Assembly: GCA_900754075.1 (NCBI GenBank)
Contig: CAAEBN010000083.1
Location: forward strand, 1 to 42,223
Direction: 5' to 3'
Source of the DNA: an uncultured Collinsella sp.
GTDB lineage: Bacteria; Actinomycetota; Coriobacteriia; Coriobacteriales; Coriobacteriaceae
Length of the DNA stretch: 42,223 nt
Both the position numbers and the translations under genes were made by a program. How positions within the stretch are numbered: position 1 is the first letter of the stretch; each line of letters opens with the position of its first letter. The notes beneath the pieces were generated by a model. That model made no database searches. It worked only from the letters and a program-made list of their open reading frames with translations, and had not been told where the DNA came from. Below, piece after piece: positions 8,449 to 15,785 of this stretch.

Positions 8449-10173
8449 CTACGAGCGCAGTGTAATTTTATCGCGCAGCGATTTGAGGTCTTCGGTAACA
8501 GTCCGGTCTTCCTGAATCATTTTCTGAACCTTTTTATAGCTCGTGCTGACGGTCGAGTGGTTGCGGTTGCCAAACTCGGCGCCCACGGCCGTCGTCGTCA
8601 TCTCGCACATCTCGATCGCCAGGTAGATAGCGATATGGCGTGCCTTGGCGATATTGGCGTTGCGACGAGGCCCGATGAGTTCCTCGTGCGTCACACCGTA
8701 TTGTTCCTCGATGACGGACTGGACCGTCTGCACATTGATCTTCTTGGCCGATGTGTCGAAGTACTGGTTGGCGATGGCGTCGATGTCGTCAAAGGTGAGC
8801 TCCCCGCCCTCGCGCTCGCGATCGCCCGCTTCGCCGGCACAACGCTCGCAAAAGCTCTCGAGCTCGCGGATGTTGGTGCCCGAGACCTCGGCCATGTGTT
8901 TAAAGTGCGCGTCGGTCAGATGCCCGCCGTCGCCCCCGTATGCCGCCAGCAGCGAGTCGTTGCCTGCCTCGGGTGCGGCGGCGATCGTGTTCTCGTAATA
9001 GCGCTGCAAGATCTTGTACTTCATCTCGTAGCTGGGCTCCGCCACCAGGCACAGCAGACCGGCATTAAAGCGACTGGTCAGGCGCTCGTCCATATTAAGG
9101 TCCTTGGGAGCGCGGTCGGCGGCGATCACGACCTTCTTGTTGTTGCGGATAAATTCGTCCATCAACTGGAAGAAGTAATCCACGCTCGCGCGCTTGCCAA
9201 TGATGTTCTGGATGTCATCGATGATGAGCACGTCGACGCCGTGGTACGCCTGCATGATGGGGGCGTTGCTCTTCTTTTGGCGGTCGAATTCCGTCATCAA
9301 GTCGTCCAGATATGCCTGCGAGTTGGCGTACTTCACCTTGATCTCGGGCGATTTCTCTGCCAGCTCATTTTTGATGGCGAGCAGCAGGTGCGTCTTGCCC
9401 AGGCCCGATTTGCCGTAGATGAACAGCGACGTGCAGGTACCGGGCGTGTCTGCAAGCATGGCGAATTTGAGCGCCGATCGGTAGGCAAGACTGTTCTCCG
9501 GTCCGAAGACGAAGTTTTCAAACGTGAATTTCGAATTCGCTGCGAGGGGTGCCCCGTCCGCGTTTTTCTCGACTGCTGCCGGCGGCGCCGCCGAAGGTGC
9601 TGCCGGCGCTGCGGACGAACTCGCGCTTTTTGCCGGTGGCCTGCCATTCATTTGGGTCATCATGCGGCGGAAATCGTCGGCGGACAGCGTGTTTTTAATT
9701 GCAATGCCCGATTCCTCCCCGGGTGTCGCCTCGTGTGCGACGGGCATATGCGTGGCGGTCGGGATGGGCGAGGGGGCTGGCTCTACCGCCGGTGCGACCG
9801 AAGCGGTCGGCTGCGGTGCCATGGTTTCACGGGAAACATCGTCGCGTCGAGGCTCGGGCGCCGGCGTTGCCGCTGCGGTGGCGGTCGCTGCCGGGTGAGT
9901 GACCAGGGCCGTATTTGCCGAGGCGCCTTGCGGTGCCACGATATTGAGCGCAATCGGTGCAAAGGCTATCTCTTCTAGGTACGCCTCGATGGTCGGCTGA
10001 TGCTTTTTGAGCTGGGCGATGGCAAAGCGTGAAGGGGCCTCAATCGTCAGAGTGTCCTCGGTTAAACTCACAGCGCGCGATTGTCCCAGCATATTGATGA
10101 GGCGTGCATCTTGGCCGTCGCGCTGGCAAAAGGCGATGGCATCTCCCAGGATGATGCTTGCTTCCTCGTCCAC
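8449..10173 (-). CDS. dnaA: Chromosomal replication initiator DnaA
   Basis: The 574-residue product is longer than E. coli DnaA because of a Pro/Ala-rich domain II (about residues 80-210). Domain I lies at 1-75. The AAA+ domain III has Walker A GKSGLGKT (254-261), Walker B VLIIDD (315-320) and sensor region SRFNAGL. Domain IV carries RRNANIAKARHIAIYL and the DNA-reading signature FGNRNHSTV (534-542). In most DnaA proteins this signature reads GGRDHTTV; here the aspartate equivalent to E. coli Asp433 is Asn538 and a glycine is Asn536. The gene starts 15 bp after the GHKL-wHTH gene ends, so the two are probably co-transcribed. A parS-like sequence lies within the domain II codons at 9823-9838. 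Confidence 0.98.
   Translation of the reverse strand: MDEEASIILGDAIAFCQRDGQDARLINMLGQSRAVSLTEDTLTIEAPSRFAIAQLKKHQPTIEAYLEEIAFAPIALNIVAPQGASANTALVTHPAATATAAATPAPEPRRDDVSRETMAPQPTASVAPAVEPAPSPIPTATHMPVAHEATPGEESGIAIKNTLSADDFRRMMTQMNGRPPAKSASSSAAPAAPSAAPPAAVEKNADGAPLAANSKFTFENFVFGPENSLAYRSALKFAMLADTPGTCTSLFIYGKSGLGKTHLLLAIKNELAEKSPEIKVKYANSQAYLDDLMTEFDRQKKSNAPIMQAYHGVDVLIIDDIQNIIGKRASVDYFFQLMDEFIRNNKKVVIAADRAPKDLNMDERLTSRFNAGLLCLVAEPSYEMKYKILQRYYENTIAAAPEAGNDSLLAAYGGDGGHLTDAHFKHMAEVSGTNIRELESFCERCAGEAGDREREGGELTFDDIDAIANQYFDTSAKKINVQTVQSVIEEQYGVTHEELIGPRRNANIAKARHIAIYLAIEMCEMTTTAVGAEFGNRNHSTVSTSYKKVQKMIQEDRTVTEDLKSLRDKITLRS
9823..9838. promoter_or_regulatory. parS-like site inside dnaA
   Basis: GGTTTCACGGGAAACA matches the parS palindrome TGTTTCACGTGAAACA at 14 of 16 positions (differences at positions 1 and 10). 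It is in the dnaA domain II coding sequence and encodes part of the peptide VSRET. Whether ParB binds it is unknown. Confidence 0.4.
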
Positions 10174-10188
10174 TGTTTCTCCCGTTCC

Positions 10189-11541
10189 TTAGCTTTGGGC
10201 TCGCACGCGAGCGCTGCCTATTTCGGTCAGATGATATTTCTGGCCATGTTTGATTATCAAGCCGGCCTGCGCCAAGTCGTTGAGCGTTCGCGACCACGTG
10301 GGCGCTGAGTTTCCAAACGCTCGTGCCAGGTCGGTTGCGCCACACTCCTGGTTTTGAGCCAGATAGCCCAGTGCCGCTTCGCCGCGCTCGCTCACAAATA
10401 CGTTTTGCTGCGGCTGTGCATACTGATTCGCCGCATTAGGATACATCATTTGAGCTGCTGGTTGTTGAGAACTCTGCATGGGCAGCGGCTGCTGTTGAAA
10501 ACTTTGCGGCCACTGTTGGTAAGGCTGCGGAGGCATCTGCTGGGCCCATGGGTTGTACTGCGCCTGGGGCATCTGTTGGTACGGCTGCTGGTATCCCAGC
10601 GGGTATTGCTGGGGGTATGCCTGCGCATATCCCGTTTGCGGCGCGTATTGAGCCGGATACCCTTGCGGGTTCGGTTGATAGGACATCTGCTGTGCAGCCG
10701 ATGCACCCGCCATCTGCTGCAAGGTTCCCACATCCTGGCCCATCGCTGGCATTGCATCGGGTATGTTCTGGGGAATCGCGCCCGAGGGTGCCTGGGGCTC
10801 TTGCGCGGGGGGCATGCCAGGCTGCTGCATGGGGGCTATTTGCTGTTGCACCTGTTGCATCGCTGCGGGTTGCTGCGTGAAGGCGCCCGGCATGGGATAT
10901 GCCTGCTGCTCTGTTTCGGGCCGCACGGCTGCCCCGCGCCCGCCGGCACGCTCGATTTCCTGCACGCGCTTGGGGTTCAGACTTACCGTCACGACGGTGC
11001 CATTGCCCATGTTGTCCTCGATGGAGACGGCGCCGCCGGCGTTTTCCAAGTACTCCTGTACCATGGGAAACCCGGCGCCGGTGCCGCGGATATACCGTTT
11101 CATCTTGCTGTTTGCGCTGGTTACGCCAAAGTCGAAGGCACGCTCTTTGTCGTTGATGCCCGGACCCTGATCGGCAAAGCGGATGGTGTCGCCGCCGTCG
11201 AGAATCGAGATGATGGGCTCTGCAAAATGCGCGTGGATAAAGTTTTCGACAATCTCGCGGATAACCATCAACGAGATGCGTCCTCCCTGCTCCTTCATGC
11301 ACTGGTAGACGGTGTTGGTTGTCTCTTCCAGGTAGGTACGGACGTCTTGCGGTTCGATGACGATGACACGCGGTGTCGACAGCATGTCATCGTAGACCGC
11401 GATGCGCGCTGCATACATGGCCTGCGGTGCTTGTGCGGTGACCTGCTCGCTCTCGTTGCGTTCTTCGCGCACGCCGGTGATGTGCTCGTTGTCGGGTGCC
11501 GGATCACCGGAATCGACCATGGTGTAGAAGTCGTCAGACAT
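10189..11541 (-). CDS. GHKL (anti-sigma/histidine-kinase-type) ATPase with Gln/Pro-rich linker and C-terminal winged helix
   Basis: The 450-residue product has three parts. Residues about 45-190 form a GHKL ATPase domain: N-box REIVENFIHAHF (Glu96, Asn100), G1 box DQGPG (124-128), G2 box GTGAGF (153-158) and G3 GNGT (179-182). The stretch GTGAGFPMVQEYLENAGG resembles SpoIIAB/RsbW anti-sigma kinases more than sensor kinases, and I see no phosphoacceptor His domain. Residues about 205-385 are low complexity, dominated by Gln, Pro, Tyr, Met and Ala. Residues about 384-450 form a winged-helix domain (ERGEAALGYLAQNQECGATD, then a helix-turn-helix and KYHLTEIG). It is the first gene of the dnaA operon, beside the origin. 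A role in DnaA expression or origin control is inference; the substrate or partner is unknown. I do not recognise a named gene. Confidence 0.85.
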   Translation of the reverse strand: MSDDFYTMVDSGDPAPDNEHITGVREERNESEQVTAQAPQAMYAARIAVYDDMLSTPRVIVIEPQDVRTYLEETTNTVYQCMKEQGGRISLMVIREIVENFIHAHFAEPIISILDGGDTIRFADQGPGINDKERAFDFGVTSANSKMKRYIRGTGAGFPMVQEYLENAGGAVSIEDNMGNGTVVTVSLNPKRVQEIERAGGRGAAVRPETEQQAYPMPGAFTQQPAAMQQVQQQIAPMQQPGMPPAQEPQAPSGAIPQNIPDAMPAMGQDVGTLQQMAGASAAQQMSYQPNPQGYPAQYAPQTGYAQAYPQQYPLGYQQPYQQMPQAQYNPWAQQMPPQPYQQWPQSFQQQPLPMQSSQQPAAQMMYPNAANQYAQPQQNVFVSERGEAALGYLAQNQECGATDLARAFGNSAPTWSRTLNDLAQAGLIIKHGQKYHLTEIGSARVRAQS

Positions 11542-11826
11542 GCCGCTCGCAATCTTTCAAAAGGTTTTGAACAAATAGTAGCTCACCGCGCAATGTTTCT
11601 CATCTTTCGACAAGTTTTCAAAACCTGTTGAAAACTTTGGAAAACGGATGAAAAGTTCTCAACATTCCCAACACGACCTGTTGAAAACTCGATGAAATTT
11701 CGTGAAAAGTTGCCTGCTGCCTCAAATGCCGATTCTGCTTATGGGGGAACCGTGTACTCTTTGCAACCTTTTACCTTTGATTTCTTGACATTCGAACATT
11801 GATTTCCCTACAATCTTCAAGCTCAC
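11542..11826. other. oriC, upstream half: DnaA-box cluster in the divergent GHKL-rpmH spacer
   Basis: Gene polarity switches here. The 13-mer CCTGTTGAAAACT (reverse complement of AGTTTTCAACAGG) occurs exactly at 11624-11636 and 11677-11689, matching the copy at 8423-8435. Related sites are TTTTGAACA (11565-11573) and TTCTCAACA (11656-11664). The 17-mer TTTCGACAAGTTTTCAA (11605-11621) duplicates 8415-8431 in the same orientation. A cluster on each side of dnaA suggests a bipartite origin of the B. subtilis type, with an extra gene inside it. One box lies close to the start of the dnaA operon, which would allow autoregulation. Confidence 0.8.
11785..11814 (+). promoter_or_regulatory. Promoter of the rpmH-rnpA operon
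   Basis: A perfect -35 TTGACA (11785-11790) and -10 TACAAT (11809-11814) are 18 bases apart. Transcription would begin about 65 bases before the rpmH start. Confidence 0.85.
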
Positions 11827-11886
11827 GTGTCTATATCTGCGTCCGCGTCCCCGCGGACACTCGAAATGCAGCAGGAGGAACTTAAG

Positions 11887-12021
11887 ATGAAGCGTACGTA
11901 TCAGCCTAATAAGCGTAAGCGTGCCAAGACCCATGGCTTCCGTGCCCGTATGGCCACTAAGGGTGGTCGTGCCGTGCTCGCCCGTCGTCGCGCCAAGGGC
12001 CGCAAGCGTCTCACTGTCTAG
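11887..12021 (+). CDS. rpmH: 50S ribosomal protein L34
   Basis: The 44-residue protein starts MKRTYQPNKRKRAKTHGF and ends GRKRLTV, the full canonical L34. I chose the ATG at 11887 because the strong AGGAGGA at 11873-11879 precedes it and because the longer in-frame reading from 11827 adds residues that L34 lacks. It is the first gene right of the origin, as in most bacteria. Confidence 0.98.
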   Translation: MKRTYQPNKRKRAKTHGFRARMATKGGRAVLARRRAKGRKRLTV

Positions 12022-12041
12022 CAGCGATACACACATCTCGC

Positions 12042-12380
12042 ATGAAGACTATTAAGTCTCGGCAAGATTTCGAGCATGTGTTCAGTCAGGGGCGTCGTTT
12101 CAATCACCCTCTGATTCGAATGACCATATGTGAATCGGTTGGCGAAGGCGACTCCGGAAGGGTCGCCTTCGTTGGTGCTAAACGACTCGGTTGTGCTGTC
12201 GTGCGCAACCGATCTAAGCGTGTGATGCGCGAGGCCGCCCGCAGCTGTGGATTTCCCGTTGCGGGTTATGACATCATCTTGTTCGCGACTCCCAAGACGA
12301 GGGTTTCCTCGCCGCAGGAGATGGACAAGGCATTGCGTTCGCTTATGAAACGCGCCGGCGTTGCCGGGGAGGAGCGATGA
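12042..12380 (+). CDS. rnpA: Ribonuclease P protein component
   Basis: The 112-residue basic protein assists the RNase P RNA in trimming tRNA 5' ends. It starts MKTIKSRQDFEHVFSQGRR and has the RNR-type motif VVRNRSKRVMREAAR at about residues 52-66, which is the family signature. It lies 20 bp after rpmH with only a weak ribosome site, and it overlaps yidD by four bases (ATGA). Confidence 0.96.
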   Translation: MKTIKSRQDFEHVFSQGRRFNHPLIRMTICESVGEGDSGRVAFVGAKRLGCAVVRNRSKRVMREAARSCGFPVAGYDIILFATPKTRVSSPQEMDKALRSLMKRAGVAGEER

Positions 12381-12601
12381 GCAATCACGTTTTGCGACGT
12401 GTTGCCATCGCTCCTATTCGCATATATCAACAGGTTATTTCGCCCTTATTGCCTGACGCCTGCATTTATTACCCAACGTGCTCACAATACGCTATCCAGG
12501 CGATTGAGAAGTACGGTGTTTTGAGAGGCTGCTGGCTTGCCGTGAGGCGCATCGCTCGCTGCAATCCCCTGCACGTCGGCGGTTATGACCCTGTGCCCTA
12601 G
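12377..12601 (+). CDS. yidD: Membrane protein insertion efficiency factor YidD
   Basis: The 74-residue product has the family pattern IRIYQQVISPLLPDACIYYP, TCSQYAIQAIEKYG and the C-terminal RCNPLHVGGYDPVP. It is a small membrane-associated protein that supports YidC-dependent insertion. The start overlaps the rnpA stop, indicating translational coupling, and yidC follows directly. Confidence 0.96.
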   Translation: MSNHVLRRVAIAPIRIYQQVISPLLPDACIYYPTCSQYAIQAIEKYGVLRGCWLAVRRIARCNPLHVGGYDPVP

Positions 12602-12630
12602 TGGGCACTCGCTATCGGAGGAAAACTTAC

Positions 12631-13401
12631 ATGTGGGATTGGATCGTTAACATCCTTTTTGAGCTGCTCAAGCTCATCCAGACCTTTGCGGTCGACTGGG
12701 GCCTGTCCATCATCATTCTGGTGGTCATCATCCGTCTGCTGCTGACGCCGCTTATGCTCAAGTCGACCAAGTCGACGGCTCGCATGCAGGTGCTGCAGCC
12801 TAAGATGCTCGAGATCCAGGAGCGCTATGCCGACGATCCCCAGCGTCAGGCCGAGGAGATGCAGAAGTTCTACAGCGAGAACAAGTTCAACCCCATGGCT
12901 GGTTGTCTGCCGCTGTTGATCCAGATGCCCGTCCTGTTCGCCCTGTTTACGCTACTGCGTAACCTGCCGAACTACTTTAGCGACGGCACGTTCTCGTTCT
13001 TCAACATCCTGCCTGACCTTACCACCACGCCGAGCGCTTCCTTTGCCGATGGCTTTATGGTTGCGCTTCCTGCGCTGGTTTGCCTGATTCTGTTCGCTGT
13101 CTTGACTCTGATTCCGCAGCTGTATATGTCTCGCAATCAGACTGGTCAGCAGGCCCAGAGCATGCGCATGATGGCCGTCGTCATGACCGTCATGATGCTT
13201 TGGATGGGCTGGAGCCTGCCCGTCGGCGTTCTGCTTTACTACGATGTGTCTTCTGCCTGGCAGGTTATCCAGCAGATCTTCGTGACGCAGAAGGTTATCG
13301 ACAAGGCCAAGGCCGATGAGGAGGAGCGCCTCAAGAACGCTCCGCTGCAGGTCGAGGTTACCCGTCGCGAGAAGAAGCCGCGTCCGCACAAGAAGAAGTA
13401 G
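12631..13401 (+). CDS. yidC: Membrane protein insertase YidC/Oxa1
   Basis: The 256-residue product inserts proteins into the cytoplasmic membrane. The ATG at 12631 follows GGAGG (12617-12621) at good spacing; an in-frame GTG at 12601 would add ten polar residues and has no such site. The Oxa1 core is seen in LSIIILVVIIRLLLTPLMLK with the conserved groove Arg, then a cytoplasmic charged hairpin, FNPMAGCLPLLIQMPVLFAL and later transmembrane segments (about five in all). The C-terminus is strongly basic (REKKPRPHKKK), consistent with ribosome contact. There is no N-terminal lipoprotein signal. Confidence 0.95.
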   Translation: MWDWIVNILFELLKLIQTFAVDWGLSIIILVVIIRLLLTPLMLKSTKSTARMQVLQPKMLEIQERYADDPQRQAEEMQKFYSENKFNPMAGCLPLLIQMPVLFALFTLLRNLPNYFSDGTFSFFNILPDLTTTPSASFADGFMVALPALVCLILFAVLTLIPQLYMSRNQTGQQAQSMRMMAVVMTVMMLWMGWSLPVGVLLYYDVSSAWQVIQQIFVTQKVIDKAKADEEERLKNAPLQVEVTRREKKPRPHKKK

Positions 13402-13419
13402 TCGGGATATCAATCTTAT

Positions 13420-13431
13420 TTAGGTACCTAA
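13420..13431. repeat. 12-bp perfect palindrome TTAGGTACCTAA, copy 1
   Basis: TTAGGTACCTAA lies in the yidC-jag spacer just before the jag ribosome site. The identical 12-mer recurs at 16924-16935 at the end of the parB operon. It could be an operator or coincidence. Confidence 0.5.
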
Positions 13432-13446
13432 CTTTTGGAGTACGTT

Positions 13447-14016
13447 ATGTCTGAAGAGATCATCGAGGATATGCTTGAGGAGGTTGCCCCGCAGATTGCG
13501 GGCGATTATCCCGAGATTGCACAGCGCTACAAGGCCGGTGAAGAGCTGACCGATGAGGAGCTCGACACCATTGCCGATGTTGCGATTTCTATTCTGCGTT
13601 CCATCCTTTCGCACTTCGATGCCGCCAACTCTCCTATTGATGAGTACGAGGGCGACGAGGGTGAGCTGATTCTGGATGTTACGGCTCCTGATCTTGCTGT
13701 TCTCATTGGCCGTCATGGTCGTACCCTTGATGCCCTTCAGGTTATGTTCTCTTTGCTGGTGAGCCGCAAGCTTGGCTTTAGGTATCCGGTTGTGGTTGAC
13801 GTTGAGGGGTACAAGAGCCGTCGTCAGGACAAGGTTGCCTCTATGGCTCAGTCTGCCGCCGAGCGTGCCATTCGTACTCATAAGAGTGTTTCGCTTCCGC
13901 CCATGAATGCCTACGAGCGCCGACTGGTTCATATCGCACTTCGTGGTAATGATGCTGTCGATACCCATTCTGAGGGTTCTGACCCTGATCGCCATGTGGT
14001 GATTGTTGCTCGATAA
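13447..14016 (+). CDS. khpB: KH-R3H RNA-binding protein Jag/KhpB
   Basis: The 189-residue product carries an acidic N-terminal segment (about 1-60), a KH domain with the GxxG loop in VLIGRHGRTLDALQ (about 93-106) and an R3H domain (YERRLVHIALRG, then HSEGSDPDRHVVI). The separate Jag_N domain of firmicute homologues appears to be missing. I chose ATG 13447 because GGAG lies six bases upstream; the in-frame TTG at 13435 overlaps that site. It follows yidC as in most Gram-positive genomes and ends at a terminator. Confidence 0.93.
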   Translation: MSEEIIEDMLEEVAPQIAGDYPEIAQRYKAGEELTDEELDTIADVAISILRSILSHFDAANSPIDEYEGDEGELILDVTAPDLAVLIGRHGRTLDALQVMFSLLVSRKLGFRYPVVVDVEGYKSRRQDKVASMAQSAAERAIRTHKSVSLPPMNAYERRLVHIALRGNDAVDTHSEGSDPDRHVVIVAR

Positions 14017-14035
14017 TCTACTCGAGCTTATGCTA

Positions 14036-14066
14036 AGGGGGCGTGGTTTCCACGTCCCCTTTTTTT
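14036..14066 (+). terminator. Terminator after jag/khpB
   Basis: An 11-bp stem AGGGGGCGTGG/CCACGTCCCCT (14036-14046 with 14050-14060, one G-U pair) with loop TTT is followed by seven T residues, closing the rpmH-jag operon. Confidence 0.9.
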
Positions 14067-14112
14067 GTCAAAAGTTCTCGATACACTGATTTTTGTCAGA
14101 AAGGAGCTTCTG

Positions 14113-14850
14113 TTGTTTGTGCTTACAGATCAGCAGGCTGACGAGATGCTGAGTCGTCTAACTTCCTATTGCAAAGAGTATTCCCTGAGTGTAACTGATA
14201 CTGAGCTGAGGAAATGTATTCAGCATTTGGATTTGGTTCTAGAAACAAATAGGACAACCAATCTCACCCGTATTCTTAACGTAGAAGATGCTGCGGTACT
14301 TCATATCCTCGACTCACTTGTTTTGCTCCCTTATGTCAATAAGGCTCCTGAGGGAGCTTTGCTTGATATGGGAACAGGTGCTGGCTTTCCTGGTATTCCG
14401 TTAACGATAACAACGCATCGTAAAGCTACTTATATTGACTCTGTTGGCAAGAAGGTTGACGCTGTTAATTCTTTTGTTCTTGCTCTTGGATTGAAATATG
14501 GTCATGCAGTTCATGATCGCCTCGAAGAATATGCTCGTAGCCATAAGAAGCAGTTCTCAGTTGTAACCGCCCGCGCATTGGCCCCTCTACCGATTCTTGT
14601 TGAGTATGCGGCTCCGTACCTCAAGGATGGTGGGCTATTTGTTATCACGAAGGGCAATCCTACGGATGAGGAGCTTGCTTCCGGCATGTCAGCGGCTAAG
14701 ATCTGCGGCTTCACTTTGCTTTTGAATGACGCAATCGATTTGCCTGAGGGCTTGGGTCACAGGGAGTTCATTGTTCTTAAGAAGAGTCATCCGGCATCCG
14801 TTTCATTGCCTCGTGCAAATGGCATGGCCAAGAAGAATCCGCTTGCCTAG
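14113..14850 (+). CDS. rsmG: 16S rRNA (guanine527-N7)-methyltransferase
   Basis: RsmG methylates G527 of 16S rRNA with S-adenosylmethionine; loss can give low-level streptomycin resistance. The product has the family motifs NRTTNLTRI, the SAM-binding LLDMGTGAGFPGIPL, and VVTARALAPLPILVEY. I chose the TTG start at 14113 because AAAGGAG (14100-14106) lies six bases upstream; GTG 14119 is an alternative. This gives 245 residues. Base composition is visibly more AT-rich here than in the gyr-dnaA block, and the trend continues to parB. Confidence 0.93.
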   Translation: MFVLTDQQADEMLSRLTSYCKEYSLSVTDTELRKCIQHLDLVLETNRTTNLTRILNVEDAAVLHILDSLVLLPYVNKAPEGALLDMGTGAGFPGIPLTITTHRKATYIDSVGKKVDAVNSFVLALGLKYGHAVHDRLEEYARSHKKQFSVVTARALAPLPILVEYAAPYLKDGGLFVITKGNPTDEELASGMSAAKICGFTLLLNDAIDLPEGLGHREFIVLKKSHPASVSLPRANGMAKKNPLA

Positions 14851-14851
14851 A

Positions 14852-14867
14852 TGTTTCACGTGAAACA
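14852..14867. promoter_or_regulatory. parS site 1 (perfect)
   Basis: TGTTTCACGTGAAACA is the exact 16-bp parS palindrome, placed between rsmG and parA. ParB loads here and spreads to organise the origin region for segregation. Confidence 0.97.
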
Positions 14868-14890
14868 TAATGGATACTAACAACTTGCAG

Positions 14891-14906
14891 TGTTTCACGT
14901 GAAACA
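14891..14906. promoter_or_regulatory. parS site 2 (perfect)
   Basis: A second exact TGTTTCACGTGAAACA, centred 39 bp from site 1. Confidence 0.97.
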
Positions 14907-14929
14907 TGGCGGTTGATATTGAATCGGAA

Positions 14930-14945
14930 TGTTTCACGTGAAACA
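14930..14945. promoter_or_regulatory. parS site 3 (perfect)
   Basis: A third exact TGTTTCACGTGAAACA, again 39 bp from the previous site and 39 bp before the parA start. The equal spacing of 39 bp is close to, though not exactly, a whole number of helical turns. The sites overlap the likely parA promoter zone, so ParB could also repress parAB. Confidence 0.97.
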
Positions 14946-14984
14946 TCCTCCGTTAGACAGCTTTAATACACACCAGGAGGGACC

Positions 14985-15785
14985 GTGGGATTTCGCGACG
15001 TTAAGCGTTCGAAGAGCGCAAAAGACACGCGTATTATTGCAATCATCAATCAAAAAGGCGGCGTCGGTAAGTCGACGACGGCTGTAAACCTTGCTGCAGC
15101 ACTGGGTGAACAGGGACGCAAGACACTGATTGTCGATTTTGATCCGCAGGGAAACAGCACTAGCGGATTTGGAATTGAAAAAGAAGACCTTGATCAGTGC
15201 ATCTATGATGCATTGCTGAATGACGTGCCGGCAGAATCGCTTGTTCTTGATACAAATTGCAAAAAGGTATTCGTTATTCCGGCGACAATTCAGCTTGCAG
15301 GCGCCGAAATTGAGCTCGTAAGCGCAATTGCTCGTGAAACCCGCCTCAAAGATTTGCTTGAGCCCATTCAAGACGAATTCGATTTTATTTTCATTGACTG
15401 TCCTCCTTCGCTCGGCCTGCTTACCATCAACGCTTTGACCGCAGCAGACAGCGTTTTGATTCCGATTCAGTGCGAGTATTACGCACTCGAGGGCGTTACG
15501 AAGCTGCTTGAGTCAATGAAGATGGTCAAATCACGTCTGCACAAGGGCTTAGACACCTATGGCGTGCTTATGACCATGTATGACTCGCGTACTTCTCTGT
15601 CGAATCAGGTTGTTGAGGAAGTTCAGTCGTACTTTGGTGATAAAGCTTTTAAAACCCTAATTCCCCGTACCGTAAAAATCTCTGAGGCTCCGTCTTTTGG
15701 AGAGCCGGTAATTACCTATGCACCTCAAAATAAGGGTGCAAAAGCGTATATGAACCTTGCAAAAGAGGTGATCAAGCGTGCCTAG
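14985..15785 (+). CDS. parA: Chromosome partitioning ATPase ParA (Soj)
   Basis: The 266-residue product is a deviant Walker ATPase that binds DNA non-specifically and moves ParB-parS complexes. The P-loop KGGVGKSTT is at residues 24-32, switch I is DFDPQGNSTSGFG and switch II is FIDCPPSLGLLT. The GTG start (14985) follows AGGAGGG closely. The gene overlaps parB by eight bases, so the pair is coupled. Three parS sites precede it. Confidence 0.97.
   Translation: MGFRDVKRSKSAKDTRIIAIINQKGGVGKSTTAVNLAAALGEQGRKTLIVDFDPQGNSTSGFGIEKEDLDQCIYDALLNDVPAESLVLDTNCKKVFVIPATIQLAGAEIELVSAIARETRLKDLLEPIQDEFDFIFIDCPPSLGLLTINALTAADSVLIPIQCEYYALEGVTKLLESMKMVKSRLHKGLDTYGVLMTMYDSRTSLSNQVVEEVQSYFGDKAFKTLIPRTVKISEAPSFGEPVITYAPQNKGAKAYMNLAKEVIKRA

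Noticed and set aside
8326..9978. Open frame opposite dnaA (550 codons)
   Set aside because: Antisense shadow of dnaA. It also runs through the origin spacer, and the product ends in Arg/Cys-rich low complexity.
10354..11631. Plus-strand open frame opposite the GHKL gene
   Set aside because: Leu/Arg-rich shadow of the Gln/Pro-rich linker. The GHKL and winged-helix motifs on the minus strand are clear.
12601..12630. Longer yidC start at GTG 12601
   Set aside because: It would place the strong GGAGG site inside the gene and add polar residues not seen in YidC.
14065..14112. Longer rsmG start at TTG 14065
   Set aside because: That codon lies in the T-tract of the upstream terminator, while a good ribosome site precedes TTG 14113.
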